A stretch of 64,000 bases of DNA, from NCBI RefSeq assembly GCF_000318095.2, contig NZ_KB290714.1, forward strand, positions 1-64,000, written 5' to 3'. The notes beneath the pieces were generated by a model that saw only the letters and a program-made list of their open reading frames with translations, was not told where the DNA came from and ran no database searches. This DNA is from Alloprevotella sp. oral taxon 473 str. F0040. GTDB taxonomy: Bacteria; Bacteroidota; Bacteroidia; Bacteroidales; Bacteroidaceae. Position 1 is the stretch's first letter. Each line of letters opens with the position of its first letter. Shown one piece after another: positions 50,583 to 59,237 of the stretch. Both the position numbers and the translations under genes were made by a program.

Positions 50583-50620
50583 CAAAGATAGTGTGTTTTG
50601 TCCACTTTTCCGTAACTTTG
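50583..50620. promoter_or_regulatory. divergent -7 elements between mtnN and the YfhO-family gene
   Basis: TATCTTTG on the minus strand (50583-50590) faces mtnN and TAACTTTG on the plus strand (50613-50620) faces the YfhO-family gene. They lie only 22 nt apart, so polymerases could compete. Neither has a perfect -33 TTTG. Confidence 0.5.
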
Positions 50621-50737
50621 CGCATATAAGTATAGATAGGTTCATCTTTTCCTTCCTTCTCAACTGTCCCACAACTGGTCTTTAGGAAGATGATGCTCTC
50701 ACAATCCTATTGATAATACCCATTTTCAAAGAACTAT

Positions 50738-53443
50738 ATGAAACAATTCTTCTTGCGCTATCGCTTAGATTTGCTCTTCGTTTTGGGCTTCATGCTCTTG
50801 AGTTGGGCATATTTCTTCACCCCGCTCAAAGAACACCTCGTACTGGGTGGACACGACACTGTGGCTGGTATGTGGCAAAGCCGCGAACAAGCCCCTCTGC
50901 TTGATGCCACAGGCGAAAAAAGCTGGTGGAGCAACGGCATCTTCTCTGGAATGCCCAACTATCAGATTTCTCCTTCCTATGGTTCTTCGACTCTGTTGGG
51001 ATGGGTGGGTCGTCTCATCACGCTCCTCTCCACAGGGCCACTGAGTTTTGTGTTTCTCTATCTCTTTGGGTTCTACATCTTGATGCGCTCGTTGAAACAG
51101 CGTCCATTAGTTTCCGCCTTCGGTGCTGTAGCTTGGGCATTTTCGAGCTATTTCTTCATCATCATTGCCGCTGGTCACTTATGGAAAGTCGCTACCCTTG
51201 GCTTCATCCCTCCCACCATCGCCGGTTTGGTGCTCGCCTATCGCGGCAAATATCTTTGGGGAGCTTTAGTCACTGCCCTATTCACAGGGTTACAGCTCTA
51301 TAGCAACCACCCACAGATGACCTACTATTTCCTCTTTGTGATGCTCTTCTTGGTCATCGCTTATGGTGTAGAAGCTGCACGCCAAGGCACCTGGGCGCAA
51401 TGGCTCAAAGCTTCGGGAGCAGTCATTGTGGGGGGACTCATGGGATTGATGATGAATCTGCCCAATATGTACCACACTTGGCAATATGCTAAAGAATCGA
51501 TGCGCGGCAAGAGCGAACTCACCTTCAACCCCGCCAAGATGTCAAAGCAGTCTTCCGCTGCTGCACAAGGCGCAGCAAGTGGTGCCGACAGTGCTGAGGG
51601 CACTGACCGCGCCACCAATGGACTCGACCGCGACTACATCACGCAGTGGAGCTATGGCATCGATGAAACTCTCACCCTCATGATTGCCAACTTCAAAGGC
51701 GGCGGTTCGGCTAGTATCCAACAACTGGACAATGCCGATCAGCTCAATGGCTACGAAGAAACCCTACAACATGCAGGTCAATTGCAACAAGCCATGGGCG
51801 AAAATGCAGGTTCATTACCAGGCATCAATCAATATTGGGGCAACCAGCCCTTCACCGTTGGTCCTGTGTATGTCGGTGCCATCATCTGCTTCTTGTTCCT
51901 CCTCAGCCTTGGTTTTGTGCGCGGCCCTATGAAATGGGGGCTCCTCGCTGCGACCTTCCTTTCACTCCTCTTCGCTTGGGGCAAAAACCTAATGCCAGTG
52001 ACAGATTTCTTCATCGATCACTTGCCGATGTATGCTAAGTTCCGTACGGTATCTTCCGCTTTAGTAATAGCAGAATTCACCATTCCTTTGCTCGCCATTT
52101 TAGCCTTAGCAGAAGTGATTCGTCGCCCTGATGAACTCTTCAAGACGCGTCGCGGACAATACTCTTTCCTCTTTGCTAGCCTCTTCTCTGCTGGTTTGTG
52201 TCTACTCTTGGCAGTAGCTCCTAGTATGAGCAATCTCTTGGCAGAAAGCGACAAAGAAATTTTCACCCAACTGCAATCTATGGGTGTTCCTGCCGATTTC
52301 GTTTCTGGTTATCGCGCTGCAGTGACCACACTCCACGGCTCCGTTCTTTCGGCCGATGCATGGCGCTCATTCTTCCTCATCGCCATTGCAATGACCTTAG
52401 TGGCCATCTATGCCCGCTATCCTCAAAAGCTCCCTGCTCCCCTCATGGTAGGTGCACTCCTCGTGCTCACACTCGGTGATATGTGGACGGTCAATAAGCG
52501 TTATCTCAACACCGACAGTTTCTCCGAACCTCAAGCCATGGAGGAAGGACTGAAGAAGACGCCTGCCGACGAAACGATTCTCCAAGACAAATCTTTGGAT
52601 TATCGCGTGCTCAATCTCGGCAATGGTGGTAGTCCTTTCAACGAAACTAGCAACCAAACAGCTTATTGGCATAAATCTGTCGGAGGTTATCACGCTGCTA
52701 AGCTCCATCGCTATCAAGATATCATCGATGCCTATCTCAACGCGGAATGCGTGGCACTCAACAAAGCCATTCAACAGCGTTACAGTGCCCTCTTAGCCGA
52801 CAGTAATCATTTGGCGGCACGTGGCATCACCTCGCAGGCTGATCTCGTAAAAGCTGTGAGTCAAGAACTGCGCACCGACTCTGTGTCGCCTGTGCTCAAC
52901 ATGCTCAACACGAAGTGGGTGATTCTGGCTGGTGGACAGTTTGCCGTGGAAAATCTTAGCACCAATGGCAACGCATGGTTTGTAGACCGCCTAGACTTCG
53001 TGCCCAATGCCGATGCAGAACTCAAGGCTCTCGCTAAGACCGACTTGAAACACGCTGCTGTGGCGGACGAACGTTTCAAAACTGACCTCGCTACCTCCAC
53101 TTTGGGCAACGGAACAGTGAAGCTCACGCACTATCAACCCAACGAACTCCGCTATGCTGTGCAGAGTGAAAAAGGAGGTGTAGTTGCTCTTTCCGAAATC
53201 TATTATCCTGGTTGGACAGCTACGCTCGATGGTCAGGAAATCCCCGTGGCACGTGTGAACTATGTACTGCGTGCGGTGAAAGTGCCTGCAGGCCAACACA
53301 CGCTCGTGCTCACTTTCCGTCCAGTTTCAGTGAAAACCACGGAGATTATCGCTTATCTCACACTCGCTCTCTTAGCCCTCGGCTTCGCCTTTGCACTGTG
53401 GCAGAGCTTCCGTTCGCAAAAGGGTAATCCTACCCAGGCCTAA
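50738..53443 (+). CDS. YfhO-family large membrane protein
   Basis: A 901-residue polytopic membrane protein with about 12 membrane helices. The start resembles GT-C glycosyltransferase-like proteins (FFTPLKEHLVLGGHDTVAGMWQSREQAPLLDATGEKSWWSNGIFSGMPNYQIS), with acidic residues in the first periplasmic loop. A long extracytoplasmic domain fills the last third and ends in the YfhO signature ALSEIYYPGWTATLDGQEIPVARVNYVLRAVKVPAGQHTLVLTFRP before a last helix. In Gram-positives YfhO is involved in glycosylating lipoteichoic acid; the role in Bacteroidetes is unknown. Residues about 265-285 are an Ala/Ser/Gly-rich low-complexity loop. It appears to be transcribed alone. Confidence 0.88.
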   Translation: MKQFFLRYRLDLLFVLGFMLLSWAYFFTPLKEHLVLGGHDTVAGMWQSREQAPLLDATGEKSWWSNGIFSGMPNYQISPSYGSSTLLGWVGRLITLLSTGPLSFVFLYLFGFYILMRSLKQRPLVSAFGAVAWAFSSYFFIIIAAGHLWKVATLGFIPPTIAGLVLAYRGKYLWGALVTALFTGLQLYSNHPQMTYYFLFVMLFLVIAYGVEAARQGTWAQWLKASGAVIVGGLMGLMMNLPNMYHTWQYAKESMRGKSELTFNPAKMSKQSSAAAQGAASGADSAEGTDRATNGLDRDYITQWSYGIDETLTLMIANFKGGGSASIQQLDNADQLNGYEETLQHAGQLQQAMGENAGSLPGINQYWGNQPFTVGPVYVGAIICFLFLLSLGFVRGPMKWGLLAATFLSLLFAWGKNLMPVTDFFIDHLPMYAKFRTVSSALVIAEFTIPLLAILALAEVIRRPDELFKTRRGQYSFLFASLFSAGLCLLLAVAPSMSNLLAESDKEIFTQLQSMGVPADFVSGYRAAVTTLHGSVLSADAWRSFFLIAIAMTLVAIYARYPQKLPAPLMVGALLVLTLGDMWTVNKRYLNTDSFSEPQAMEEGLKKTPADETILQDKSLDYRVLNLGNGGSPFNETSNQTAYWHKSVGGYHAAKLHRYQDIIDAYLNAECVALNKAIQQRYSALLADSNHLAARGITSQADLVKAVSQELRTDSVSPVLNMLNTKWVILAGGQFAVENLSTNGNAWFVDRLDFVPNADAELKALAKTDLKHAAVADERFKTDLATSTLGNGTVKLTHYQPNELRYAVQSEKGGVVALSEIYYPGWTATLDGQEIPVARVNYVLRAVKVPAGQHTLVLTFRPVSVKTTEIIAYLTLALLALGFAFALWQSFRSQKGNPTQA

Positions 53444-53557
53444 TCCATTCTCTCTATCACACTAATATCAATGCCCACCCTAAATGCTTCTCACATTTCA
53501 AAAGGGGGAGCTAAAGAATAGAATCAGGCATGGATATTCCCCCTAACAAGACTTCTT

Positions 53558-54526
53558 ATGCGCACTTTTTTTATTTCTCGCTTCCTATGGATGCTAATAG
53601 GAGTTTCGCTGCTCACACTTGGTGCTTGTCGCAAAGACAAACCCATTAATGAGTTTCCCGACCCTGGTAGCATTCTGTCTCCAGATATTATCATCGAAAA
53701 CGGAGTCCTCAAGAAGTGGCCCAACTATGATGTTCCTGTTTCAGGCTCTATCACCATTCCTGACTATGTGACCTCTATAGCGGATGGTGTTTTCAGCAAT
53801 TACAAAGATTTGAAGCACGTCAAGTTTCCTGCTGGTCTCAAATCTATCGGTGCGCGTGCCTTCCAAGGATGCAGTGCGCTCAACAATGTTGTGCTTCCCG
53901 AACAATTACAAAGCATCGAGGAAAAAGCCTTTATGAACTGTACTCGAATGACCAATATCAGTTTTGGCACAAAAATAACCTCTATGGCAGCTAGTGTTTT
54001 TGAAAACTGCACTGCATTACAGCAAATCACACTTTCTTCCTCTATAAAAACAATGGGAGAACGTACGTTTTGGGGGTGCAAGGCTCTCTCTAAAGTGACA
54101 CTTCCAGCACAAATGACAACACTGCCCAAGAGTACGTTTTCGTATTGCTCCCAACTGGCAGATGTAACACTTCCTCCTCATCTACAAACCATAGAAGGTG
54201 CAGCTTTCTGGCAATGCAGTAACCTGAAACAAATAGAACTCCCAACCACTTTGCAAAGCATTGGTTCTGCCTCTTTTGATGGTTGTAGTTCACTCATGTC
54301 TATTACTTTTCCTGCAAGTCTTCAACAACTAGGAGAGAGCATTTTTCATGGTTGCGATCACTTAGACAATCTCACTTGCCTAGCTCCTAATCCCCCTACG
54401 TTCACACAGAATGCTACAGATCCCTTGAGTTATTATCGGCAGCTTACGGTCCCTTCAGGCAGCAAGGGGCGTTATGAAGTGGCGCAAGGATGGAAACGAT
54501 GCAAACCTATTGTAGAAATACAATAG
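53558..54526 (+). CDS. BspA-like leucine-rich-repeat lipoprotein
   Basis: A 322-residue lipoprotein with Cys at residue 24 (LTLGACRKDKP). After a short linker, residues about 70-285 are eight to nine LRR_5 units of about 23 residues with the pattern (L/I)xxIxxxAFxxCxxLxxVxLP, for example LKSIGARAFQGCSALNNVVLP and LQSIEEKAFMNCTRMTNISF. The last part (FTQNATDPLSYYRQLTVPSGSKGRYEVAQGWKRCKPIVEI) is the cap seen at the end of many Bacteroidetes LRR_5 proteins. Such proteins are surface-exposed and often adhesive; a binding partner cannot be given. A strong terminator follows about 110 nt downstream. Confidence 0.92.
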   Translation: MRTFFISRFLWMLIGVSLLTLGACRKDKPINEFPDPGSILSPDIIIENGVLKKWPNYDVPVSGSITIPDYVTSIADGVFSNYKDLKHVKFPAGLKSIGARAFQGCSALNNVVLPEQLQSIEEKAFMNCTRMTNISFGTKITSMAASVFENCTALQQITLSSSIKTMGERTFWGCKALSKVTLPAQMTTLPKSTFSYCSQLADVTLPPHLQTIEGAAFWQCSNLKQIELPTTLQSIGSASFDGCSSLMSITFPASLQQLGESIFHGCDHLDNLTCLAPNPPTFTQNATDPLSYYRQLTVPSGSKGRYEVAQGWKRCKPIVEIQ

Positions 54527-54632
54527 ATATGCATTGATTGTAATGCAACCTACCAGTCGCTTCTTACTACTCTTATCAATCTTTCTAAGAACTCTATCTG
54601 AAGAGTATAGCTAAAAGCCTCTTACATGTTAC

Positions 54633-54673
54633 AGGTATTCATTCGTAATTATCGATGAATACCTGCTTTTTTG
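54633..54673 (+). terminator. terminator of the LRR lipoprotein gene
   Basis: CAGGTATTCAT (54633-54643) pairs perfectly with ATGAATACCTG (54656-54666), followed by CTTTTTT. Confidence 0.92.
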
Positions 54674-54750
54674 ACAACATCGCGACACAGATCTGGTTGA
54701 GCTCAAGAGAAGAAAAAACTACAAGTTAAAAAGAATAAATCAAGATTTCT

Positions 54751-55134
54751 CGCGCACGCGTACGCGCGCGCACCCTGCAATTTACACTTTTTGCTTTCAC
54801 AACCTTCACCATTTTCCGCTTAACATTATCTATTACAGCAATATACAGCATATTTATAACATCTTTTTTGAGAATTACTCAGAAACCGTGGAAAGGGAAG
54901 CAAAAATATAGATTATTCAATCAGAAAAATAGAATTATCGTACACTAAACTTGGAGCAAATTCTAGAATTCTCTGAGCGCAGTATAAAAAAGTCGAAGAT
55001 TTCTCATAAAATCTCCGACTTTTTCTTCGTATAACTCCTTGATTCTTATATAGAAATAGAATAGAGAAACAAACATCCTGTGAAGGTTGTGAAAGCAAAA
55101 AGTGCAAATTTCCTGACATGCGCGCGCGTACGCG
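54751..55134. repeat. inverted-repeat element with CG-rich tips (copy 2)
   Basis: The left tip CGCGCACGCGTACGCGCGCG (54751-54770) is followed by an arm at 54786-54809 that contains GCTTTCACAACCTTCAC. A perfect 24-bp complement lies at 55080-55103 (GTGAAGGTTGTGAAAG...), followed by GCAAATT and the right tip GCGCGCGCGTACGCG (55120-55134). The similarity of the arms continues imperfectly into the tips. The 270-nt interior is AT-rich, differs from that of copy 1 and carries a 21-nt repeat tract. No reading frame spans it. Confidence 0.8.
54986..55030. repeat. 21-nt degenerate repeat tract (copy 4)
   Basis: AAAGTCGAAGATTTCTCATA followed by AAATCTCCGACTTTTTCTTC: two units facing each other, so the tract can fold as a hairpin. 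It is related to the tracts at 231, 15562 and 34475. Confidence 0.6.
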
Positions 55135-55366
55135 AGGGTTATCACAATTTTCTACTGACCCTCTTCTGGCAAATAGAAAATCAGCAAGCCACTATAAACA
55201 CAATGCCTCGAATCACAAAGCCTCGTGAGAGGAGAATATAAGATATAAAGAGTTCTGGTTTCTAAGAAAGGTTATCACTGCTAGAAAATGACAACTGGAA
55301 ATGGCAAAAAAAGGATTCTTCAAAAATTATCTTCACTTTTTCGTCGTTTTTTCACTCTTTGCCTCT

Positions 55367-55393
55367 ATTTCAACCCCTATTATATGTAGGGGG
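55367..55393 (-). repeat. CCCCTA/TAGGGG hairpin motif (copy 2)
   Basis: ATTTCAACCCCTATTATATG followed by TAGGGGG. CCCCTA and TAGGGG can pair around a 7-nt loop. The motif is the inverse of the one at 14866-14893, and both lie about 235 nt outside an inverted-repeat element. Confidence 0.5.
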
Positions 55394-55691
55394 ATCGTTG
55401 AAAGAACAAGAAGGAAAAGAGGAAAAGAGCTTCACACCAAATAATAGAAAAAACTTCGAGGATTGTTGCGATTAAATCTTTGAAGTATGCTAAATATAAC
55501 TCGTTGAAGTAGCCAATATGGCACAAAAAAATGGGATACCACTGTACCCCAACCTTGTTAACCTTAAATCTAATACTATGAAAAACACATTGCAAAGATA
55601 CCATTTTCTTCGCAACTCTGCAAGAGTTTTACCTAATTATTTTATGAAACAATCCGTTTTTCGTTCATTATTGGGTATTATAGCTTCAAAT

Positions 55692-55728
55692 AAAAGAAAA
55701 ATCGCACAATTAAATTGAGCGATTTTTC
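55692..55728 (-). terminator. terminator of the nucleoside kinase gene
   Basis: AAAATCGC (55698-55705) pairs with GCGATTTT (55719-55726), with CAATT/AATTG inside. On the minus strand the stem is followed by TTTTCTTTTA. It lies about 30 nt after the stop codon. Confidence 0.78.
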
Positions 55729-55758
55729 TGATTCCAACTGGATTTTCTGCAGAATGTT

Positions 55759-57417
55759 TCAATAGTTGAAAGTGCTGCTACCCATAAATTCTCGCAGGAG
55801 AGAGGTCGGAGGCACAGCATCGAGAGGCATGGGAGTGAAATAGGAGATAAACTTGCGAAGGCGATAGGCTTCGGAGTATTCTTCAGCACTTTCAGGCACC
55901 ATCTCAAGGAGGGGTAGGGCTTGCGCACGGAGAGCAGCAAGTTCGTAGATGAGGGCGGTGTTGAACATGGTGTCTGCTTGTTCTTGGAAGGGGAAAATCC
56001 ATTTCTCTTCGCCAGCCGTGACGGATGCGCAACGACGGATGACCTCTTGAGGATGATAGCCACGATATTTATAGTCGCGACAGATGCGGCGCAGCAATCG
56101 GCTATCGCTGGTAGGAATATAGTTGTGGTCGTCGAGCATGATAGTGGTCAGCGCAGAAGCATAGATTTTATACTTGGCTTCGGCAGGAATTTTCTCACTC
56201 ATGCGAGGGTTGAGGGCGTGGTTGCCTTCGAGGATGAGAATGGTCTCGGGCTCTAGGCGCAGGAATTTTCCACTAGGACGACTCTTGCCAGAGGGGAAGT
56301 CGAAGAGGGGCAATTCCACTTCTAAACCGGCAAGCAGTTGCGACATCTGATTGTTGAAGAGTGGCAAGTCTACTGCTTCGATGGTCTCAAAGTCGTAATC
56401 GCCATTTTCATCGAGGGGAGTTGCTTCGCGATCCACAAAGTAGTTGTCGAGCGAGATGCTCACAGGACGTTTGCCACAGGCACGAAGCTGCACCGACAAC
56501 CGTTTGCTGAAGGTAGTCTTTCCTGAAGAAGAAGGACCTGCAATGAGCACCACTTTAATGTGGTCATGAGCCGCGATATGATCGGCTATCTTTGCGATTT
56601 GCTTCTCTTGCAAGGCTTCGGCCACATTGACTAAATCGTTGGTGGCTCCCGCACGAATGGCCTTGTTGAGCTCCCCCACTGTAGTGCATCCGAGGATTTC
56701 TTGCCGACTGTGCTGCTCTTGAAAGACATCGAACATCTTGCTTTGTTCGGTCATGGGGCGCAGTTGGCTGGGCTGTTTGGGATCAGGCACGCGGATGAGG
56801 AGTCCTTCGCCATAGGTGACGAGGTCAAACAGAGTGAGTTGTCCTGTGCGGAGGAGAAGTGCGCTGTAGAAATAGTCGACGGTATCGTCGAGTATGTAGT
56901 AATGAGTGTAGAGATCACCGATGCTCTCGAGCAACTGCACCTTGCGTGTGAGCCCTTGACTGCGAAAGACTTCTATTGCCTCCGTGGTGTGTGCTGTGAC
57001 GCGACGGAAGGGGATATCCGCTTCTACAATTTCTGCCATGCGCTGACGCAGTTGCACTGCAATCTCAGGCGTTACACCACCTTCTACTTCAAGATGGCAA
57101 TAGTAACCTCCTGCCACAGGAGTGCCGATGCGGAGGTTAGAGCCGGGGAAGAGGTCGCGAGTGGCTTTGTAAAGCACAAAAAAGAGGCTGCGCGTGTAAG
57201 TGCGCAAACCTGAGAGAGAGGTAAGTGTGAGAAATTCGAGGTCGCGCGAATCGTTGATGGTGTAGTGCAAGCCTTCCACACGATTATTGACCTTGCAGCT
57301 TGTAACACAGCAAGGGTGCTCGAGTCCCAAACTAGCATATACTTCTTCCAAGGTAGCACCTTTAGGCACTTCGTGATACTGCCCTGTATTTTTACAGAAG
57401 ATTTTAATGAGTTTCAT
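55759..57417 (-). CDS. TGS-domain nucleoside kinase (uridine-kinase-like)
   Basis: A 552-residue fusion known in Bacteroidetes as nucleoside kinase. Residues 1-60 are a TGS-like domain (IFCKNTGQYHEVPKGATLEEVYASLG), followed by a ThrRS-type second additional domain (about 150-215, with HTTEAIEVFRSQGL and HYYILDDTVDYFY). The C-terminal half is a P-loop kinase of the PRK/uridine kinase type: GPSSSGKTTFSKRLS near residue 290, ISLDNYFVDREATP, DFETIEAVDLPLFN and LEGNHALNPRM. It probably phosphorylates uridine or cytidine; the reason for the tRNA-synthetase-like part is unknown. TTAGAC-type repeats lie just upstream. Confidence 0.92.
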   Translation of the reverse strand: MKLIKIFCKNTGQYHEVPKGATLEEVYASLGLEHPCCVTSCKVNNRVEGLHYTINDSRDLEFLTLTSLSGLRTYTRSLFFVLYKATRDLFPGSNLRIGTPVAGGYYCHLEVEGGVTPEIAVQLRQRMAEIVEADIPFRRVTAHTTEAIEVFRSQGLTRKVQLLESIGDLYTHYYILDDTVDYFYSALLLRTGQLTLFDLVTYGEGLLIRVPDPKQPSQLRPMTEQSKMFDVFQEQHSRQEILGCTTVGELNKAIRAGATNDLVNVAEALQEKQIAKIADHIAAHDHIKVVLIAGPSSSGKTTFSKRLSVQLRACGKRPVSISLDNYFVDREATPLDENGDYDFETIEAVDLPLFNNQMSQLLAGLEVELPLFDFPSGKSRPSGKFLRLEPETILILEGNHALNPRMSEKIPAEAKYKIYASALTTIMLDDHNYIPTSDSRLLRRICRDYKYRGYHPQEVIRRCASVTAGEEKWIFPFQEQADTMFNTALIYELAALRAQALPLLEMVPESAEEYSEAYRLRKFISYFTPMPLDAVPPTSLLREFMGSSTFNY

Positions 57418-57645
57418 TAGAAGTTAGGGGTCACAGACCCTTTTTGCTCGGCTTCGGCTTTACTTGCCTCGACCATTTAGAGATTAGACGTTAGAGATTA
57501 GGGCTTAAGACGTTAGAAAACTATGCGATCTGATGCTTCTAGACGATTATACCCCATGCGGTCTATGGATAGAAATAAACGTTAGAAAGTAGTGTCTGTC
57601 GTCTGAAATTTAGGGACAGATGCTACTTCCTAACGTCTATAAAAT
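57418..57645. repeat. TTAGACGTTAGA repeat array upstream of the nucleoside kinase
   Basis: Forward units at 57418-57520 (including TTAGGGGTCACAGACCC, then TTTTTGCTCGGCTTCGGC), more units at 57580-57590, and one inverted unit CCTAACGTCTATAAA at 57630-57645. The GCTCGGCTT module recurs in the 59.1-kb array. Confidence 0.72.
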
Positions 57646-57650
57646 TAAGA

Positions 57651-59057
57651 TTACTCTTCTCCCTTAAAGAGAGGATCCCATGCGGGAAGGAGTGTGGGCT
57701 TTTGCTCGAGGAGCTTGAGGGTGGCCGCTGGCACATACTTCTTTTGCACCACAAGGCGGAAGGTGTATTCGTCGAACCATTTATCGGTCATCACCAAGTG
57801 GCCTGCTACACCATTGGTGGGGCCCCAAGAGTTTTCGACCTTCCACTTCAAAGGCTTACCCTCTTTGTCCAAATCTACGGCGCAAAGTGTCATGGCATGG
57901 CTAGAGGCAGAAGCAAAAGTCTGGATACGCTCAGCCTTGTTCATGGGGAAGGTGGTGTTGAAGAGGTTCTCGTAGTCAAAGTTGTCCATCGAGAGGAGGC
58001 CTGTCTTGCGGTCGTAGAACTTGCCTACATCGCAAGAGTAGTACATGCGCGTGCTGTCCTTAATGCTAGCAATGGCCATTTGTTTGATTTCCTCCATAGG
58101 AAGATTGAGGAACGTCCAGTTGTGACCATCGTAGGTGTGGCGGTCAAGATCAATGGTAAAGGTCTTATAATAAGGGCGTGAGGGATCGTTCATGAGCATC
58201 ACGTAGTCGCTCACCAAGTTGAAGCCCACATAGCGGCGATAGAACTCTTGCGGAGTGTAGGTTTCAGTGCTGAGGGGCTTTCCTTTGGTATCACGCAGAG
58301 TGTAGGTGAACTGCATGGGAGGTTCGCCCAAACAAGCCACAAGGATGCGGTAAATAGTAGCCAGTTGTTCAGTCTTGCGTGCTTCAAGTTTCTTGCCACG
58401 TTCGCCAGCTGCATAGGCTTTGCGAAGAGCAAGACCATATTCGCGAAGCTTGAGGGCAATCACCTTTGCCATAGCACTGGTGTTGTTGGCATTGTAGCTC
58501 TCGGGCATCACTTCAGCAGGCACGACACCATATTTGCTAATGACGTCTTGCACACCGGTGAAGGTACCACCGTCGCTGATGGGATTGCGAAACAACCACT
58601 CTACGGTGAGATCACTCATGGGCTTATTGGCCTTGTCAATGACAGACTGAAGGAAGAGATTTGCCTTTTCGAGTTGGTCGTAGAAAGAATTGTAGCTTTG
58701 TGAAAACTCGAAACGTCCCAACTTTTGCTCACGAATCATGTGTGAGCGCATCACGTTGAGTCCAGTGAAGAGCCAGCAACGACCGCTGGATTGCTGGTCG
58801 GTGATTCCCTTAGAGGGAGCTTCGTTGGAGAAATAGGTATCGTTGGCTTGCGCTACATTGGGACGTACGGAAAGTGCTGCTACACCCGAGGTCATGAGTG
58901 CGTTTTGCAGAGCTTTGCTCGTAGCGTTGTTGGGCACGCTCTTGCGGAAGTTGCTGAGCATGTCGGGAGTGATGGCACCGCTTTGTGCAAAGTTGGGGAG
59001 CACAGCAGCTGAGAAGCAAAGTGCAAGAGCTGCACGAGTGAGAAAATGATGTAACAT
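57651..59057 (-). CDS. exported C1-family (PepC/bleomycin-hydrolase-like) cysteine peptidase
   Basis: A 468-residue papain-fold peptidase of the C1B type. Active-site Cys94 lies in DQQSSGRCWLFTGLNVMR, the His in ASSHAMTLCAVDLDKEGKP and the Asn in KVENSWGPTNGVAGH. Bleomycin-hydrolase-like aminopeptidases are usually cytoplasmic hexamers, but this one begins with a signal peptide (MLHHFLTRAALALCFSAAV, then LPNFAQ), so it acts in the periplasm or beyond. That is common in Bacteroidetes and fits a peptide-using lifestyle. TTAGAC-type repeat arrays flank it on both sides, which makes co-transcription with the neighbours unlikely. Confidence 0.93.
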   Translation of the reverse strand: MLHHFLTRAALALCFSAAVLPNFAQSGAITPDMLSNFRKSVPNNATSKALQNALMTSGVAALSVRPNVAQANDTYFSNEAPSKGITDQQSSGRCWLFTGLNVMRSHMIREQKLGRFEFSQSYNSFYDQLEKANLFLQSVIDKANKPMSDLTVEWLFRNPISDGGTFTGVQDVISKYGVVPAEVMPESYNANNTSAMAKVIALKLREYGLALRKAYAAGERGKKLEARKTEQLATIYRILVACLGEPPMQFTYTLRDTKGKPLSTETYTPQEFYRRYVGFNLVSDYVMLMNDPSRPYYKTFTIDLDRHTYDGHNWTFLNLPMEEIKQMAIASIKDSTRMYYSCDVGKFYDRKTGLLSMDNFDYENLFNTTFPMNKAERIQTFASASSHAMTLCAVDLDKEGKPLKWKVENSWGPTNGVAGHLVMTDKWFDEYTFRLVVQKKYVPAATLKLLEQKPTLLPAWDPLFKGEE

Positions 59058-59064
59058 ATATTTT

Positions 59065-59236
59065 TTAGATGTTAGAAGATAGACGTTAGAGGGCTTCGCA
59101 GTTGGACGTATCTTAGACGCTTTTAGACGTTAGATGTTAGGGCTGTACCTTTTTTGCTCGGCTTGCTAGCTTCGAGCTTTTTAGACGTTAGAATCTGTGA
59201 CCCTCTAATGTCTAATGTCTAACGTCTAATATCTAA
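59065..59236. repeat. fold-back TTAGACGTTAGA repeat array between the peptidase and epimerase genes
   Basis: Forward units (TTAGATGTTAGAAGATAGAC and others) run from 59065 to about 59190, interrupted by TTTTTTGCTCGGCTTGCTAG; inverted units (CCTCTAATGTCTAATGTCTA and on) fill 59201-59236. This is the clearest fold-back array of the family in the window. Confidence 0.8.
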
Positions 59237-59237
59237 T

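Larger units (their letters stand above)
54674..55696. other. repeat-rich gene-free region
   Basis: About 1 kb without a convincing gene; the small frames at 54913-55145 and 55518-55718 have no family features. It contains the second inverted-repeat element (54751-55134), a 21-nt repeat tract inside it, and the CCCCTA/TAGGGG hairpin motif at 55367-55393. The parts match those at 14.8-15.7 kb in mirrored order. Confidence 0.7.

Noticed and set aside
55518-55718. Plus-strand frame of 66 codons before the kinase terminator
   Set aside because: Runs into the terminator hairpin, no family features and no promoter match.
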